A DNA stretch of 46,652 bases from an uncultured Campylobacter sp. (GCA_946221035.1 CAMIME010000014.1:1-46652), one strand, 5' to 3'; counted from the first letter of the stretch, positions 8,452-17,740 are shown. Made by a program: numbers and translations. Notes: a model not told the origin generated them from the letters alone.

Positions 8452-9570
8452 ATGTCAGACCGATTCGGCGTCTACATCCACGTCCCGTTTTGCTCGACCA
8501 GGTGCGGGTACTGCGACTTCAACACCTACACCCCGACGGAGGTTGAAACCTCCCACCAGACCTACCTGGAGGCGCTGGAGCGGGAACTCGAGCTGGCGGC
8601 CCCCCACAACCCTCCCGCCGACACCGTCTTCATCGGCGGCGGGACCCCGAGCCTCCTCGGTGCGCAGGGGCTGGGGCGCATCCTGCAAATGGTGCGCGAC
8701 ACCTTTCGCATCAACCCGGGCGCGGAAATCACCACCGAGTCCAACCCCGAAAGCACCAGCCCCGCCTACTTCGAGGGGTTGCTCGACGCGGGGTTCACCA
8801 GGGTTTCGCTCGGCATGCAGTCCGCCAGCGCGCCGGTGCTCAGGGTGCTCGACCGCCAGCACACGCCCGGCCGGGCCACCCAGGCGGCCCGCGAGGCAAG
8901 CGAGGCCGGGTTCGCCCACATCAACCTGGACATGATCTACGGCACGCCGACGGAGACGGACGAGGACGTGCAAAGAACCCTTGACGCCATCTTGTCCACC
9001 CCGGTGGACCACGTCAGCGCGTACAGCCTGATCGTCGCCGACGGCACCCGCATGGCGCGCAAGATCCGCACCGGCGAGCTGCCGCCGCCCAGCGAGGACG
9101 CCTACGCGGACCGCTACCAGATGATCGCCGACACGCTCGAGGCGCACGGCTTCGACTGGTACGAGGTGTCCAACTGGGCGAAACCGGGTGGCCAGTGCCG
9201 CCACAACCTCGTCTACTGGCACGCGCTGCCGTACTGGGGCGCGGGCCCCGGCGCGCACGGCTACATCGGCGACACCCGCTACTTCAACGTCAAACGCCCG
9301 GAGCGCTACAGCCAGTTACTCAGCCAGGGCACATTGCCTATCGACGGCTCCGAGACCATCTCCCCGGCAGAGCACCACACCGAACAGGTGATGCTCGGCC
9401 TGCGCCTGAAAGAGGGGATCCCGTGGGAATGGGTGGGGCAGGGGGCGCACGGAGTCGTCGAGAAGCATGTGCGTGCTGGGTTGCTCGAGGTGGGCGAGCG
9501 GCTCAAGGTGACGGCGAAGGGGCGTTTGCTGGCGGACGGGATCATCACGGATATCCTGGCTGCCGAGTAA
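8452..9570 (+). CDS. hemW: radical SAM protein HemW (haem chaperone, HemN-like)
   Basis: Radical SAM protein of 372 residues. The [4Fe-4S]/SAM cluster motif is CSTRCGYC (residues about 15-22), preceded by YIHVPF, and GGGTPS is the SAM-binding glycine motif. HemW proteins resemble coproporphyrinogen III dehydrogenase HemN but bind haem and are thought to deliver it. The location directly before hrcA-dnaJ is the common position of hemW (often annotated hemN) in Gram-positive genomes. The ATG at 8452 follows TAAGGT by 8 nt. The hrcA start follows its stop by 10 nt. Confidence 0.9.
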   Translation: MSDRFGVYIHVPFCSTRCGYCDFNTYTPTEVETSHQTYLEALERELELAAPHNPPADTVFIGGGTPSLLGAQGLGRILQMVRDTFRINPGAEITTESNPESTSPAYFEGLLDAGFTRVSLGMQSASAPVLRVLDRQHTPGRATQAAREASEAGFAHINLDMIYGTPTETDEDVQRTLDAILSTPVDHVSAYSLIVADGTRMARKIRTGELPPPSEDAYADRYQMIADTLEAHGFDWYEVSNWAKPGGQCRHNLVYWHALPYWGAGPGAHGYIGDTRYFNVKRPERYSQLLSQGTLPIDGSETISPAEHHTEQVMLGLRLKEGIPWEWVGQGAHGVVEKHVRAGLLEVGERLKVTAKGRLLADGIITDILAAE

Positions 9571-9580
9571 GGAGGTCGCG

Positions 9581-10591
9581 ATGGGAGCGGAAGAACGCAG
9601 GCAGGCGGTGCTGCGCGCGATCGTGGCTGACTACATCGCGAGCCAGGAGCCGGTCGGGTCGAAGGCGCTGGTGGAGCGGCACAAGCTGGGGGTGAGCTCG
9701 GCGACGATCCGCAACGACATGGCGGTGCTGGAGCAGCAGGGCTACATCTCGCAGACCCACGCGTCGTCGGGGCGCATCCCGACCGAGGCCGGGTACCGCG
9801 CCTTCGTGGACGCGCTGCACGACGTGAAGCCGCTCTCGGGGGCGGAGCGGCGCGCGATTGTCACCTTTCTCGAATCCGGCGTGGACATGGAAGACGTGTT
9901 GCGCCGCTCCGTGCAGCTGCTTGCGCAGTTGACCAACCAGGCGGCGGTGGTGCAGCTGCCCACGCTGAAGGTGTCGCGGGTGAAACACTGCGAGGTGGTG
10001 GCGCTGTCGCCGTTGCGGCTTTTGCTGGTGCTGATCACGGACACGGGGCGCGTGGACCAGCGCAACGTGGACCTTGCCGCGCCGATCGGGGATGAGGGCG
10101 TGCGCCAGGTGCGCGACCTGCTCAACGAGGTGCTGGTGGGCAAGACGATGCAAGACGCCTCCGAATCGCTGCGCAGCCTGACGACGAGGGCGCGCCCCGA
10201 CATCGCGGACACCGTCGCCCGCGCCTCGGAGGTCCTCGTGTCCACGCTGGTGGACGCGGCGCCGGACCGGTTGATCATCGCGGGCTCGGCGAATTTGTAT
10301 TCGGGCGCGAGCGGGCTGCAGTCGGTGATCGACGCGCTGGAGGAACAGGTGGTGGTGCTCAAGCTCCTCGCCGGCGCGCAGGAGCTCGAGCAGGTCTCCG
10401 TGTTCATCGGGCGCGAGAACGAGGACGAGGAATTATCTCGCGCCAGCGTTGTTACAACAGCGTACGGTTCCGGCGATGAGGCGCTGGGCGGGCTCGGGGT
10501 GGTCGGGCCGACGCACATGGACTACCCCGGTACGATGCAAAAAGTTGCCACCGTGGCCCGCTACATCAGCCACATTTTGCGGGGCGAATAG
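9581..10591 (+). CDS. hrcA: heat-inducible transcription repressor HrcA
   Basis: Represses groE/dnaK-type heat-shock operons by binding CIRCE elements. The 336 residues start with a winged-helix domain (YIASQEPVGSKALVERH, then VSSATIRNDMAVLEQQGYI), followed by the HrcA GAF-like domain. AAGGAGG 5-11 nt before the ATG is a strong ribosome site. No CIRCE inverted repeat (TTAGCACTC/GAGTGCTAA) was seen in this window, so its targets lie elsewhere. Followed after 21 nt by dnaJ2. Confidence 0.95.
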   Translation: MGAEERRQAVLRAIVADYIASQEPVGSKALVERHKLGVSSATIRNDMAVLEQQGYISQTHASSGRIPTEAGYRAFVDALHDVKPLSGAERRAIVTFLESGVDMEDVLRRSVQLLAQLTNQAAVVQLPTLKVSRVKHCEVVALSPLRLLLVLITDTGRVDQRNVDLAAPIGDEGVRQVRDLLNEVLVGKTMQDASESLRSLTTRARPDIADTVARASEVLVSTLVDAAPDRLIIAGSANLYSGASGLQSVIDALEEQVVVLKLLAGAQELEQVSVFIGRENEDEELSRASVVTTAYGSGDEALGGLGVVGPTHMDYPGTMQKVATVARYISHILRGE

Positions 10592-10612
10592 GTGGCGAAT
10601 AGAAGGGAAGTT

Positions 10613-11746
10613 ATGGCTCGCGATTACTACGGCATCCTGGGCGTGGACCGGGATGCTTCGGAGCAGGAGATTAAGAAGGCGTACCGCAGGCTTGCGCGCC
10701 AGTACCACCCCGACGTGAACCCGTCGGAGGAGGCGCAGGAGAAGTTCGCGGAGATTTCGCTGGCCCAGGAGGTGCTGCTGGACCCGCAGAAGCGCTCGAT
10801 CGTGGACCGCGGGGGCGACCCGATGGAGGGCGCCGGCGGGATGGGTGGCGGCGGTTTCGGCGGCGGCCTGGGCGACATCTTCGAGGCCTTCTTCGGCGGC
10901 GGTGCCGGTGGGGCGCGCCAACCCCGCTCGCGCGTGCAACCGGGCAACGACGCGTTGCTGCGCACCTCCATCACCCTGGAGGAGGCCTACGCCGGGGTGA
11001 AAAAGGACGTCACCGTGGACACGGCCGTGCTGTGCGAGCAGTGCCACGGCACCGGCTCCAAGACCGAGTCCAAGCCCGTGACCTGCGACCACTGTCAGGG
11101 CCAGGGCGCGGTGCAGGAGGTGCAGCAGTCGTTTTTGGGCAACGTCATGACCACCCGCGAGTGCCCGAAGTGCCACGGCTACGGCGAGATCATCACCGAC
11201 CCCTGCCCCCAGTGCGCCGGTGACGGCCGCGTGCGCGCCACCCGCGATCTTGTGGTCAGCGTACCCGCGGGCATCGCGGACGGCATGCGCATCCGCATGG
11301 CCGCCCAGGGCGAGGTGGGCCACGGCGGCGGCCCGGCGGGCGACCTCTACGTCGAGGTGCACATCGCGCCCCACCCGGTCTTCGTGCGCGAGAACAACGA
11401 CCTGCACCTGCGCCTGAACGTGCCCATGTACGACGCAGCGCTGGGCACGGAACTCACCGTCGACGACCTCGCGGGCGGGCAGACCACCATCAAGGTCCCC
11501 GGCGGCACCCAGCCCGGCGACGCCATCACGCTGCCCGGCGCGGGCATGCCGCGGCTGCGCGCGGAGGGCGCCGGCGACATGATCGGCCACGTCCAGGTCG
11601 TCGTGCCGCAGCGCCTGACCAACGACGAGCGCGCCGCCCTCGAGGACCTGCGCGACGGCTGCCCCGACAACCCCGGCGTGCACTCGCAGGACTCTGGCGC
11701 GTCCGACGGCTTCTTCTCCCGCATGCGCGACCGCTTCCGCCGATGA
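10613..11746 (+). CDS. dnaJ2: chaperone protein DnaJ (DnaJ2)
   Basis: Hsp40 co-chaperone that stimulates the DnaK ATPase. The J-domain holds the HPD motif (YHPDVNP). A Gly/Phe-rich linker follows, then four zinc-finger repeats (CEQCHGTG, CDHCQGQG, CPKCHGYG, CPQCAGDG) and the substrate-binding C-terminal domains; 377 residues. ATG at 10613 (MARDYYGILGV) follows GAAGGGAAG and gives the canonical DnaJ start. The hrcA-linked copy is usually the second dnaJ in corynebacteria. Overlaps rsmE by 4 bp. Confidence 0.95.
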   Translation: MARDYYGILGVDRDASEQEIKKAYRRLARQYHPDVNPSEEAQEKFAEISLAQEVLLDPQKRSIVDRGGDPMEGAGGMGGGGFGGGLGDIFEAFFGGGAGGARQPRSRVQPGNDALLRTSITLEEAYAGVKKDVTVDTAVLCEQCHGTGSKTESKPVTCDHCQGQGAVQEVQQSFLGNVMTTRECPKCHGYGEIITDPCPQCAGDGRVRATRDLVVSVPAGIADGMRIRMAAQGEVGHGGGPAGDLYVEVHIAPHPVFVRENNDLHLRLNVPMYDAALGTELTVDDLAGGQTTIKVPGGTQPGDAITLPGAGMPRLRAEGAGDMIGHVQVVVPQRLTNDERAALEDLRDGCPDNPGVHSQDSGASDGFFSRMRDRFRR

Positions 11747-12447
11747 GCCTGCCGTACTTCCTCACGCCCGACCCCGCCTCCGGCGTTCTCGAGGGCGACG
11801 AGGCCAAGCACGCCCAAGTCAAGCGCATCCAACCCGGCGAGCACATCATGCTTATCGACGGCTCCGGCACCCGCGCCCAGGTCTCCGTCACCGAAGTCTC
11901 CCCGGGGCGCGTGGTGGGGGATGTGGTGGGGACGGAGGTCGTCGAGAAGCGGGGGCCCCGTGTGACGGTGGTGCAGGCGGTGCCGAAGGGGGAGCGCGCC
12001 GAGCTGGCCGTCGACCTGGCGGTGCAGGGCGGGGCGGATGAGATTGTGCCGTGGATTTCGCACCGCACGATCGCGCGCTGGCCCGCGAATAAGCAGGCCA
12101 AACAGGTGGAGAAGTGGCGCGCGCAGGCGCTTGCGAGTGCGAAGCAGGCGCGGCGGGCGTGGGTGCCCGAGGTGCGCGACCCGGTGACCACGAACCAGCT
12201 TGCGCAGCGCATCCGCGGGTTCGACGGCGACGCGTTGGTGCTGCACGAGGACGCCACCGAATCCATCCGCGACGTGGACTTCGGCGATGACGTGTGGCTC
12301 ATCGTCGGGCCCGAGGGCGGCATCGGCGCCGACGAGCTGGAGCTCCTCGGCGCGCGCCCGGTGAAGCTGGGCCCGGAGGTCCTGCGCACCGCCTCGGCGG
12401 CGTTTGCGGGTTTGTGCGCCATCGGGGCCCTTTCGGCCCGCTGGTAG
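11743..12447 (+). CDS. rsmE: 16S rRNA m3U1498 methyltransferase
   Basis: SPOUT-class methyltransferase that modifies U1498 of 16S rRNA using SAM. Of 234 residues, the C-terminal knot motifs are clear: IVGPEGGIGADELELL and LGPEVLRTASAA. An N-terminal PUA-like domain carries HAQVKRI. Translationally coupled to dnaJ2 through ATGA. Contains the dispersed 11-mer (11850-11860), encoding Leu-Ile-Asp. Confidence 0.93.
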   Translation: MSLPYFLTPDPASGVLEGDEAKHAQVKRIQPGEHIMLIDGSGTRAQVSVTEVSPGRVVGDVVGTEVVEKRGPRVTVVQAVPKGERAELAVDLAVQGGADEIVPWISHRTIARWPANKQAKQVEKWRAQALASAKQARRAWVPEVRDPVTTNQLAQRIRGFDGDALVLHEDATESIRDVDFGDDVWLIVGPEGGIGADELELLGARPVKLGPEVLRTASAAFAGLCAIGALSARW

Positions 12448-12450
12448 AGT
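12445..12450 (+). promoter_or_regulatory. -10 box TAGAGT before phoH
   Basis: TAGAGT overlaps the rsmE stop and lies 8 nt before the ATG at 12459; predicted leaderless internal promoter. Confidence 0.45.
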
Positions 12451-12458
12451 TGCGCCAC

Positions 12459-13481
12459 ATGGAAGAAGTGGTCACGCGCAAGGTCGACCTTGATTCGGCG
12501 TACGCGCAGTCCGTCCTGGGGGTCAACGACGAAAACCTCAAGGTGCTCAGCGGGCAGCTCGGGGTCGGGCTGCACGCGCGCGGGACGACGCTGAGCGTGC
12601 GCGGCGAGGCGGAGCACGTGGCCCACGCGCTGCGGGTCGTCGACGAGCTGGAGTCGATGGCGCGCCGCGGCGTGCCGCTGAGCGCCGACACCGTCGTCCA
12701 GGCGGCGAAGATCATGGAGACGGAGGCGCCGGAATCCGTCGCGGACATCCTGGGCGCGGAGATCGTGGCGCGCCGCGGCAAGGTGATCCGCCCGAAGACG
12801 GCTGGTCAGCGGCGCTACGTGGACGCGATCGACGAGAACACGATTACCTTCGGCATCGGGCCTGCCGGCTCGGGCAAGACGTACCTCGCGGTGGCCAAGG
12901 CGGTGCAGGCGCTGCAGAATAAAGAGGTCAAGCGCATCATTTTGACCCGCCCGGCCGTGGAGGCGGGGGAGAAGCTGGGCTTTTTGCCGGGCACGCTCTC
13001 CGACAAGATCGACCCCTACCTGCGCCCGCTTTACGACGCGCTGCGCGACATGATGGATCCGGAGATGATCCCGAAACTCATCGAAGCCGGCATCATCGAG
13101 GTCGCACCCCTGGCCTACATGCGCGGGCGTACGCTTTCTGACGCCTTCGTCATCCTCGACGAGGCCCAAAACACCACCGGCGCGCAGATGAAGATGTTCC
13201 TCACCCGCCTCGGTTTCGGCTCGAAGATGGTGGTCACCGGCGACACCTCGCAGGTGGATCTGCCGCGCGGCACCGTCTCCGGCCTGCGCGTGGCGCGGCG
13301 CATCCTTTCCGACATCGAGGGCATCTCTTTCCAGGAGCTTTCGGGCGGTGACGTGGTGCGCCACCACCTGATCTCGCGCATCGTCGCGGCGTACGACCGC
13401 CACGACGCGCAAAACGCCGCGCGCTACGAGAAGCGCCAGCGCGAGATCGAGGCCGCGCGCGAGCAGGAGGCGAGCGAATGA
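12459..13481 (+). CDS. phoH: PhoH-like ATPase
   Basis: Cytoplasmic P-loop ATPase related to helicase superfamily I, often encoded beside ybeY and linked to RNA metabolism. Walker A is GPAGSGKTYLAVAKAV and Walker B is DAFVILDEAQN; the following GDTSQVDLP is typical of PhoH. The frame is open upstream, but ATG at 12459 (MEEVVTRKVDL) gives the usual 340 residues and sits 8 nt after TAGAGT. Ends in a 4-bp overlap with ybeY. Confidence 0.94.
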   Translation: MEEVVTRKVDLDSAYAQSVLGVNDENLKVLSGQLGVGLHARGTTLSVRGEAEHVAHALRVVDELESMARRGVPLSADTVVQAAKIMETEAPESVADILGAEIVARRGKVIRPKTAGQRRYVDAIDENTITFGIGPAGSGKTYLAVAKAVQALQNKEVKRIILTRPAVEAGEKLGFLPGTLSDKIDPYLRPLYDALRDMMDPEMIPKLIEAGIIEVAPLAYMRGRTLSDAFVILDEAQNTTGAQMKMFLTRLGFGSKMVVTGDTSQVDLPRGTVSGLRVARRILSDIEGISFQELSGGDVVRHHLISRIVAAYDRHDAQNAARYEKRQREIEAAREQEASE

Positions 13482-14065
13482 GCATCGAGGTCCTCAACGA
13501 GTCCGGGGAGGACGTCAACGAGCTCATGCTTATCGACGTCTGCTCCTTCGCCCTGGCATCCATGGACGTCCACCCAGAGACCGAAGCCACCATTACGCTC
13601 GTGGACGAGGCGACGATGGCGGACCTGCACGTGCGCTGGATGGACCTCGAGGGCCCCACGGACGTCATGAGCTTTCCCATGGACGAGCTCACCCCCGGCG
13701 GCGGGCGCCCCGACGCCGCCGCGCCCGGGCCCGCGATGCTCGGCGACATCATCTTGTGCCCCGCCTACGACCGCAAACAGGCGGAGATGGCGGGACACAC
13801 GCTCGCGCACGAGCTGGCGCTGCTCACCGTCCACGGCGTGCTGCACCTTCTGGGCTACGACCACATCGAGCCGGCCGACGAGCGCGAGATGTTCGCCCTG
13901 CAAAACGAGTTGTTGGCGGACTGGTACGACTCGCTGTCCGCGCGCGGGGTGAGCTACCCCGAGGGCACCCCGGAGAAGCCGACGAACAAGCACGCGTTTC
14001 CCACCGCCGCCGACCGCGACGAGCTGGACAAGCTCATGCGCGCCGCCGAACGGCGGGAGCGCTAG
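13478..14065 (+). CDS. ybeY: endoribonuclease YbeY (16S rRNA maturation)
   Basis: Zinc-dependent endoribonuclease for 16S rRNA 3'-end processing and ribosome quality control. The metal site is HGVLHLLGYDH (H-x3-H-x5-H). The 195 residues include an acidic, family-typical N-terminal half and a C-terminal extension of about 40 residues. Coupled to phoH by ATGA, and corC starts on the base after its stop. Contains a copy of the 11-mer (13528-13538), encoding Leu-Ile-Asp. Confidence 0.95.
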   Translation: MSIEVLNESGEDVNELMLIDVCSFALASMDVHPETEATITLVDEATMADLHVRWMDLEGPTDVMSFPMDELTPGGGRPDAAAPGPAMLGDIILCPAYDRKQAEMAGHTLAHELALLTVHGVLHLLGYDHIEPADEREMFALQNELLADWYDSLSARGVSYPEGTPEKPTNKHAFPTAADRDELDKLMRAAERRER

Positions 14066-15382
14066 GTGGAATTCACGCTCGCGTACGCGCTGGTCACCCT
14101 CCTGGCGCTGCTCACCTCGGGCCTGCTTGGGTCGGTGGAGTCCGCGCTCGCGCCCATTTCCAAGGCCCGCGTGGAGGGCATGGTCAAAGACGACGTCGAC
14201 GGCTCGTCGGCGCTGCTGAAGGTGGTGGACCAGCGGGCCAACCACGTGAACACGCTCGTGCTGCTGAAGACGGTGCTCGACATCACCGCCTCGGTGTTCG
14301 CGGCGATGTTCGCCATGGACGTGGTGGCCTCCGACGCGTGGGCCGTCGCCGGGGCGATTGCGGCGGTGACCCTGCTGCAATTTTCCATCATCGGCGTCTT
14401 CGCCCGCACGGCCGGCAAGCGCAACCCGTACACGATCTCGCTGCGCGCCGCCCCCTGGCTGGTGGGCTTCCAGGTCATCCTGGGGCCGGTGGCCAAGCTG
14501 CTCATCTGGGTGGGCAACCTCTTCCACCCGGGCGAGGACTTCCGCGACGGGCCCTACGCCACCGAGGTGGAGCTGCGCGAGATGGTGGAGGTCGCCCAGG
14601 AAAAGGGCGTGGTGGAAACCACCGAGGGCCGCATGATCCAGAACATCTTCGACCTCGCCTCCACCCACGCCCGCCAGGTCATGGTGCCGCGGCCCGAGAT
14701 GGTGTGGATCGAAGGCGACAAGCACGCCGCTCAGGCCACCCGCCTCATGGTGCGCTCCGGCCATTCGCGCGTCCCGGTCATCGGGGAGAGCGTGGACGAC
14801 ATCGTGGGCGTGGTCTACCTCAAGGATATGTTCGACGGGGCGGGGGAGGCCGTCGATAAGCAATTGCCCGTGCGGGAGCTGATGCGCGAGCCGCTGTTCA
14901 TCCCGGATTCGAAGCCGCTGGACGTGCTGCTCAAGGAGATGCAGCAGTCGAATACGCACATCGCCACGCTTATCGACGAATACGGCACGGTCGCCGGCCT
15001 TTTGACCATGGAGGACCTGCTGGAGGAGATCGTCGGCGAGATCACCGACGAATACGACGAGGCGGAGGAGGCCCCGATCGAGGTCGTGGGCGACGGTGTG
15101 CTGCGGGTGCAGGCGCGCCTGCCGCTAGATGACCTGGTGGACTTCCTCGCCGACCACTACGACTACGACCTGGTGTACGCCGAGGACATCCAGGACAACG
15201 TGGACACCGTCGCGGGCCTTCTGTCCTACGAGTTGGGGCGCGTGCCGCTGCCGGGCTCGTCGATCCTGCGCGAGGGCATTCGCTACACCGCCGAGGGCGG
15301 GCGCGACCGGCGCGGGCGGGTGAAAACGCGGACGGTGCTGGTCACGCTGGCGGGGCCCACGGAGGAACCGGAAGACGCGTAA
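14066..15382 (+). CDS. hemolysin-type CNNM/CBS transporter-like protein (CorC/HlyC family)
   Basis: Membrane protein of 438 residues with an N-terminal DUF21/CNNM domain (helices about residues 4-25, 70-95, 100-120 and 135-155). A tandem CBS pair follows (around MVPRPEMVWIEGD and TLIDEYGTVAGLLTMEDLLEEI), then a C-terminal CorC_HlyC domain. Such proteins are tied to magnesium or cobalt homeostasis. GTG start at 14066 directly abuts the ybeY stop. Two copies of the dispersed 11-mer lie in it, encoding different residues: Val-Asp-Lys at 14851 and Leu-Ile-Asp at 14968. Confidence 0.9.
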   Translation: MEFTLAYALVTLLALLTSGLLGSVESALAPISKARVEGMVKDDVDGSSALLKVVDQRANHVNTLVLLKTVLDITASVFAAMFAMDVVASDAWAVAGAIAAVTLLQFSIIGVFARTAGKRNPYTISLRAAPWLVGFQVILGPVAKLLIWVGNLFHPGEDFRDGPYATEVELREMVEVAQEKGVVETTEGRMIQNIFDLASTHARQVMVPRPEMVWIEGDKHAAQATRLMVRSGHSRVPVIGESVDDIVGVVYLKDMFDGAGEAVDKQLPVRELMREPLFIPDSKPLDVLLKEMQQSNTHIATLIDEYGTVAGLLTMEDLLEEIVGEITDEYDEAEEAPIEVVGDGVLRVQARLPLDDLVDFLADHYDYDLVYAEDIQDNVDTVAGLLSYELGRVPLPGSSILREGIRYTAEGGRDRRGRVKTRTVLVTLAGPTEEPEDA

Positions 15383-15389
15383 GGTCGTA

Positions 15390-15413
15390 CCTGTAAGGCG
15401 TTATCCCTACAGG
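15390..15413 (+). promoter_or_regulatory. small hairpin ending at the ribosome site of the dehydrogenase gene
   Basis: CCTGTA (15390-15395) pairs with TACAGG (15408-15413). The 3' arm runs into the ribosome site AGGAAGGA of the next gene, so the hairpin could limit translation, or the dyad could be an operator. The stem is short (6 bp), so confidence is low. Confidence 0.25.
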
Positions 15414-15426
15414 AAGGACTCTTGTT

Positions 15427-16491
15427 ATGCGTGCTGTTCGTTACCACGGCCAGAAGGACATCCGCGTCGAGGAGATCGACGCGCCGGTTGCCGGCCCCGG
15501 CGAGGTGCTTATCGACGTCGCCTGGTGCGGCATCTGCGGCACCGACCTGCACGAGTACCTGGAGGGCCCGATCTTCGTCCCGGATCACGGCCACCCGCAC
15601 CCGGTCTCCGGCGAGGAGATGCCGATCACCCTTGGCCACGAGTTCTCCGGCGTCGTCTCCGCGCTCGGCGAGGGTGTGGACGACATCGAGGTCGGCCAGC
15701 ACGTCGTGGTCGAGCCGTACATCCTGCCCGACGACGTCGACCCGAAGGCGGACGGCCCCTACAACTTGCACCCGGACGTCAACTTCATCGGTCTCGCCGG
15801 CAACGGCGGTGGCCTGTCCGAGCAGGTTGCAGTGCAGCGCCGCTGGGTCCACCCGATCGCGGACAACGTCCCGCTGGACCAGGCTGCGCTGATCGAGCCG
15901 CTGTCGGTCGCCCACCACGCGTTCGTCGCCTCCGAGGCCGGCGAAGGCGATGTGGCGCTCATCGGTGGCGCGGGTCCGATCGGTGTGCTCACGGCTGCCG
16001 TCGCTAAGGCCTACGGCTGCACGGTCGTCATCTCGGAGCTGTCCGAGCTGCGCCGCCAGAAGGCGCTCGACGCAGGTGTCGCCGACTACGCCATCGACCC
16101 CTCCGCGACCGACCTGAAGGAAGAGATCCTGACGATCACCGACGGCAAGGGCGCCGACGTCGCGTTCGAGTGCACCTCCGTCAACGTGGTGCTGGACCAG
16201 CTCATCGACGCACTCAAGCTCAAGGGCACCCTGGTCGTGGAGTCCATCTGGTCGAAGAAGGCCGAGTTCGACATCCACGCCCTGGTGATGAAGGAGCTGA
16301 CCATCCGCGGCATCATCGGCTACGCCCACGACCACCCGCAGACCATCAAGCTTGTCGAGTCCGGCAAGGTCGACCTGGAGCCGTTCATCACCGGCAAGAT
16401 CGGCTTCGACGGTGTCGTCGACGAGGGCTTCGACACCCTGATCAACCGCAACGAGACCGCCGTGAAGATCCTGGTGTCGCCGGAGCTCTAA
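15427..16491 (+). CDS. zinc-dependent medium-chain alcohol dehydrogenase, (R,R)-butanediol dehydrogenase type
   Basis: Zn/NAD-dependent oxidoreductase of 354 residues. The catalytic zinc site begins with CGICGTDLHEY and continues with GHEFSG; the nucleotide-binding region shows GGAGPIG. The family includes (R,R)-2,3-butanediol/acetoin and sorbitol dehydrogenases, and the N-terminus (MRAVRYHGQKDIRVEEI) with DLHEYLEGP is typical of the butanediol group. The ATG at 15427 follows AGGAAGGA. Codon usage is very strongly GC-optimised, which suggests high expression. First gene of the block between corC and era; the exact substrate is inferred. Confidence 0.85.
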   Translation: MRAVRYHGQKDIRVEEIDAPVAGPGEVLIDVAWCGICGTDLHEYLEGPIFVPDHGHPHPVSGEEMPITLGHEFSGVVSALGEGVDDIEVGQHVVVEPYILPDDVDPKADGPYNLHPDVNFIGLAGNGGGLSEQVAVQRRWVHPIADNVPLDQAALIEPLSVAHHAFVASEAGEGDVALIGGAGPIGVLTAAVAKAYGCTVVISELSELRRQKALDAGVADYAIDPSATDLKEEILTITDGKGADVAFECTSVNVVLDQLIDALKLKGTLVVESIWSKKAEFDIHALVMKELTIRGIIGYAHDHPQTIKLVESGKVDLEPFITGKIGFDGVVDEGFDTLINRNETAVKILVSPEL

Positions 16492-16500
16492 AATGCTCGC

Positions 16501-17352
16501 ATGAGCAACATCCTCTCTATCCAGTCCGCTGTCGCGTATGGCCATGTTGGCAACTCGGCAGCGGTCTTTCCTTTGCAGCGCATCGGCCACGAAGTCTGGC
16601 CCGTCTACACCGTCAACTACTCCAACCACACCGGCTACGGCGCGTGGGAGGGCCCGATCATCCCCGCCTCCGATGTCGCCGCCGTCATCTCCGGCGTCCG
16701 GGACCGCGGGGCTTTCCCGCTTATCGACGGCATCCTGACCGGCTACCAGGCATCCCCCGACATCGCGGACGTCATCGTCTCCACGGTGCGCGACATCAAG
16801 GCGGAGAACCCGGCCGCGCGGTACGCCTGCGACCCGGTGATGGGCTCGGCGAAGTCCGGCTGCTTCGTCTCCGACGCGATCCCGCCGCTGTTTCGGTCCA
16901 CGATTGTGCCGGCCGCCGACATCATCACCCCGAACCAGTTCGAGCTGGGGTACCTGGTGGAGCAGGACGTTGTTGATCTGGATTCCACCTTGAAGGCCGT
17001 CGACGCCGCCCGGGAGATGGGGCCGTCGACAGTGTTGGTGACCTCCGTGGAGCGCCCCGACGCGCCGCAGGACGCAATCGAGATGATCGCCGTCGACGAC
17101 TCGGGCGCGTGGATCATCCGCACCCCGCGCCTGCCGTTTAAGCGCAACGGCTCGGGCGATGTGACCGCGGCGCTGTTCACCGGCCACCTGCTCGGCGGCG
17201 CCAGCGCGGCCGAGGCACTGGCGCGCACCGCGAGCTCCGTCTACGACATGCTGCGCCTGACCATGGAGGCGGACTCCCAGGAACTGAAACTCGTCGAGTC
17301 GCAGGAGTTCTTCGCCAACCCGGCCCTGCAATTCGAGGCCGAGGCACTCTAA
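16501..17352 (+). CDS. pdxY: pyridoxal kinase
   Basis: Phosphorylates pyridoxal in vitamin B6 salvage. Ribokinase-fold protein of 283 residues; the N-terminal SIQSAVAYGHVGNSAA is the hallmark of the pdxY/PDXK group. Other motifs are DPVMGS, DIITPNQFELGYL and the GSGDV anion-hole/catalytic motif. Starts 9 nt after the dehydrogenase stop. TAAAAT (16489-16494), overlapping that stop, may be a -10 box. Confidence 0.92.
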   Translation: MSNILSIQSAVAYGHVGNSAAVFPLQRIGHEVWPVYTVNYSNHTGYGAWEGPIIPASDVAAVISGVRDRGAFPLIDGILTGYQASPDIADVIVSTVRDIKAENPAARYACDPVMGSAKSGCFVSDAIPPLFRSTIVPAADIITPNQFELGYLVEQDVVDLDSTLKAVDAAREMGPSTVLVTSVERPDAPQDAIEMIAVDDSGAWIIRTPRLPFKRNGSGDVTAALFTGHLLGGASAAEALARTASSVYDMLRLTMEADSQELKLVESQEFFANPALQFEAEAL

Positions 17353-17376
17353 CCGAGCGCAGGTTGCGCGGACAAG

Positions 17377-17407
17377 TGCATCAACTGTTGCAGCAAATTG
17401 TGATGCA
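17377..17407. promoter_or_regulatory. inverted repeat upstream of the MazEF-like pair (candidate operator)
   Basis: TGCATCA (17377-17383) and TGATGCA (17401-17407) form a perfect dyad with a 17-nt spacer, immediately upstream of a -10-like TACTTT (17414-17419) and the antitoxin start at 17426. Type II antitoxins usually autorepress through such dyads; that role here is inferred. Confidence 0.5.
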
Positions 17408-17425
17408 TCCTGCTACTTTGGCTAC

Positions 17426-17737
17426 ATGACCTCCGCAATCCGAAAGTCCGTCCCGCTCTCGAGCGGTGACCTTGAGCTCATTGCAAAGATCCGTGAGCAA
17501 GGGAGTTCTGAGCGCGTTGCCTTTGAACAGATTACGGGCGCGGCACCATCGAATGCTTCCGAAGCCCAGGTCATTGCAGAGCTTGTGTCGATCGGCACCC
17601 GGGCCATCCGTGACCAGGCGCTCGACGATGCCTACGCTCAACTCGCTGATGCGCTTGCGAGCGAATCGGAGGCTGTGAAAGAACAGAAGAAGACTCAGCG
17701 TGCGCGTCGAGCGGCCCGGCGAGGGGGAGCGGATTAA
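17426..17737 (+). CDS. putative antitoxin of a MazEF/PemIK-like pair
   Basis: A 103-residue protein ending in a strongly basic tail (QKKTQRARRAARRGG). Its middle (ASEAQVIAELVSIGTRAIRDQ) is helical. There is no obvious AbrB or RHH signature, so the antitoxin call rests on position: it is immediately upstream of a MazF-like gene with a 3-nt gap. GC is somewhat lower than in neighbouring genes, consistent with horizontal acquisition. Confidence 0.6.
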   Translation: MTSAIRKSVPLSSGDLELIAKIREQGSSERVAFEQITGAAPSNASEAQVIAELVSIGTRAIRDQALDDAYAQLADALASESEAVKEQKKTQRARRAARRGGAD

Positions 17738-17740
17738 CCC

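Noticed and set aside
9581..11746. A CIRCE element controlling hrcA-dnaJ
   Set aside because: No TTAGCACTC/GAGTGCTAA dyad was found upstream of hemW, hrcA or dnaJ2.
15283..17331. A 682-codon minus-strand open frame
   Set aside because: Antisense to corC, the dehydrogenase and pdxY, which are all clearly real.
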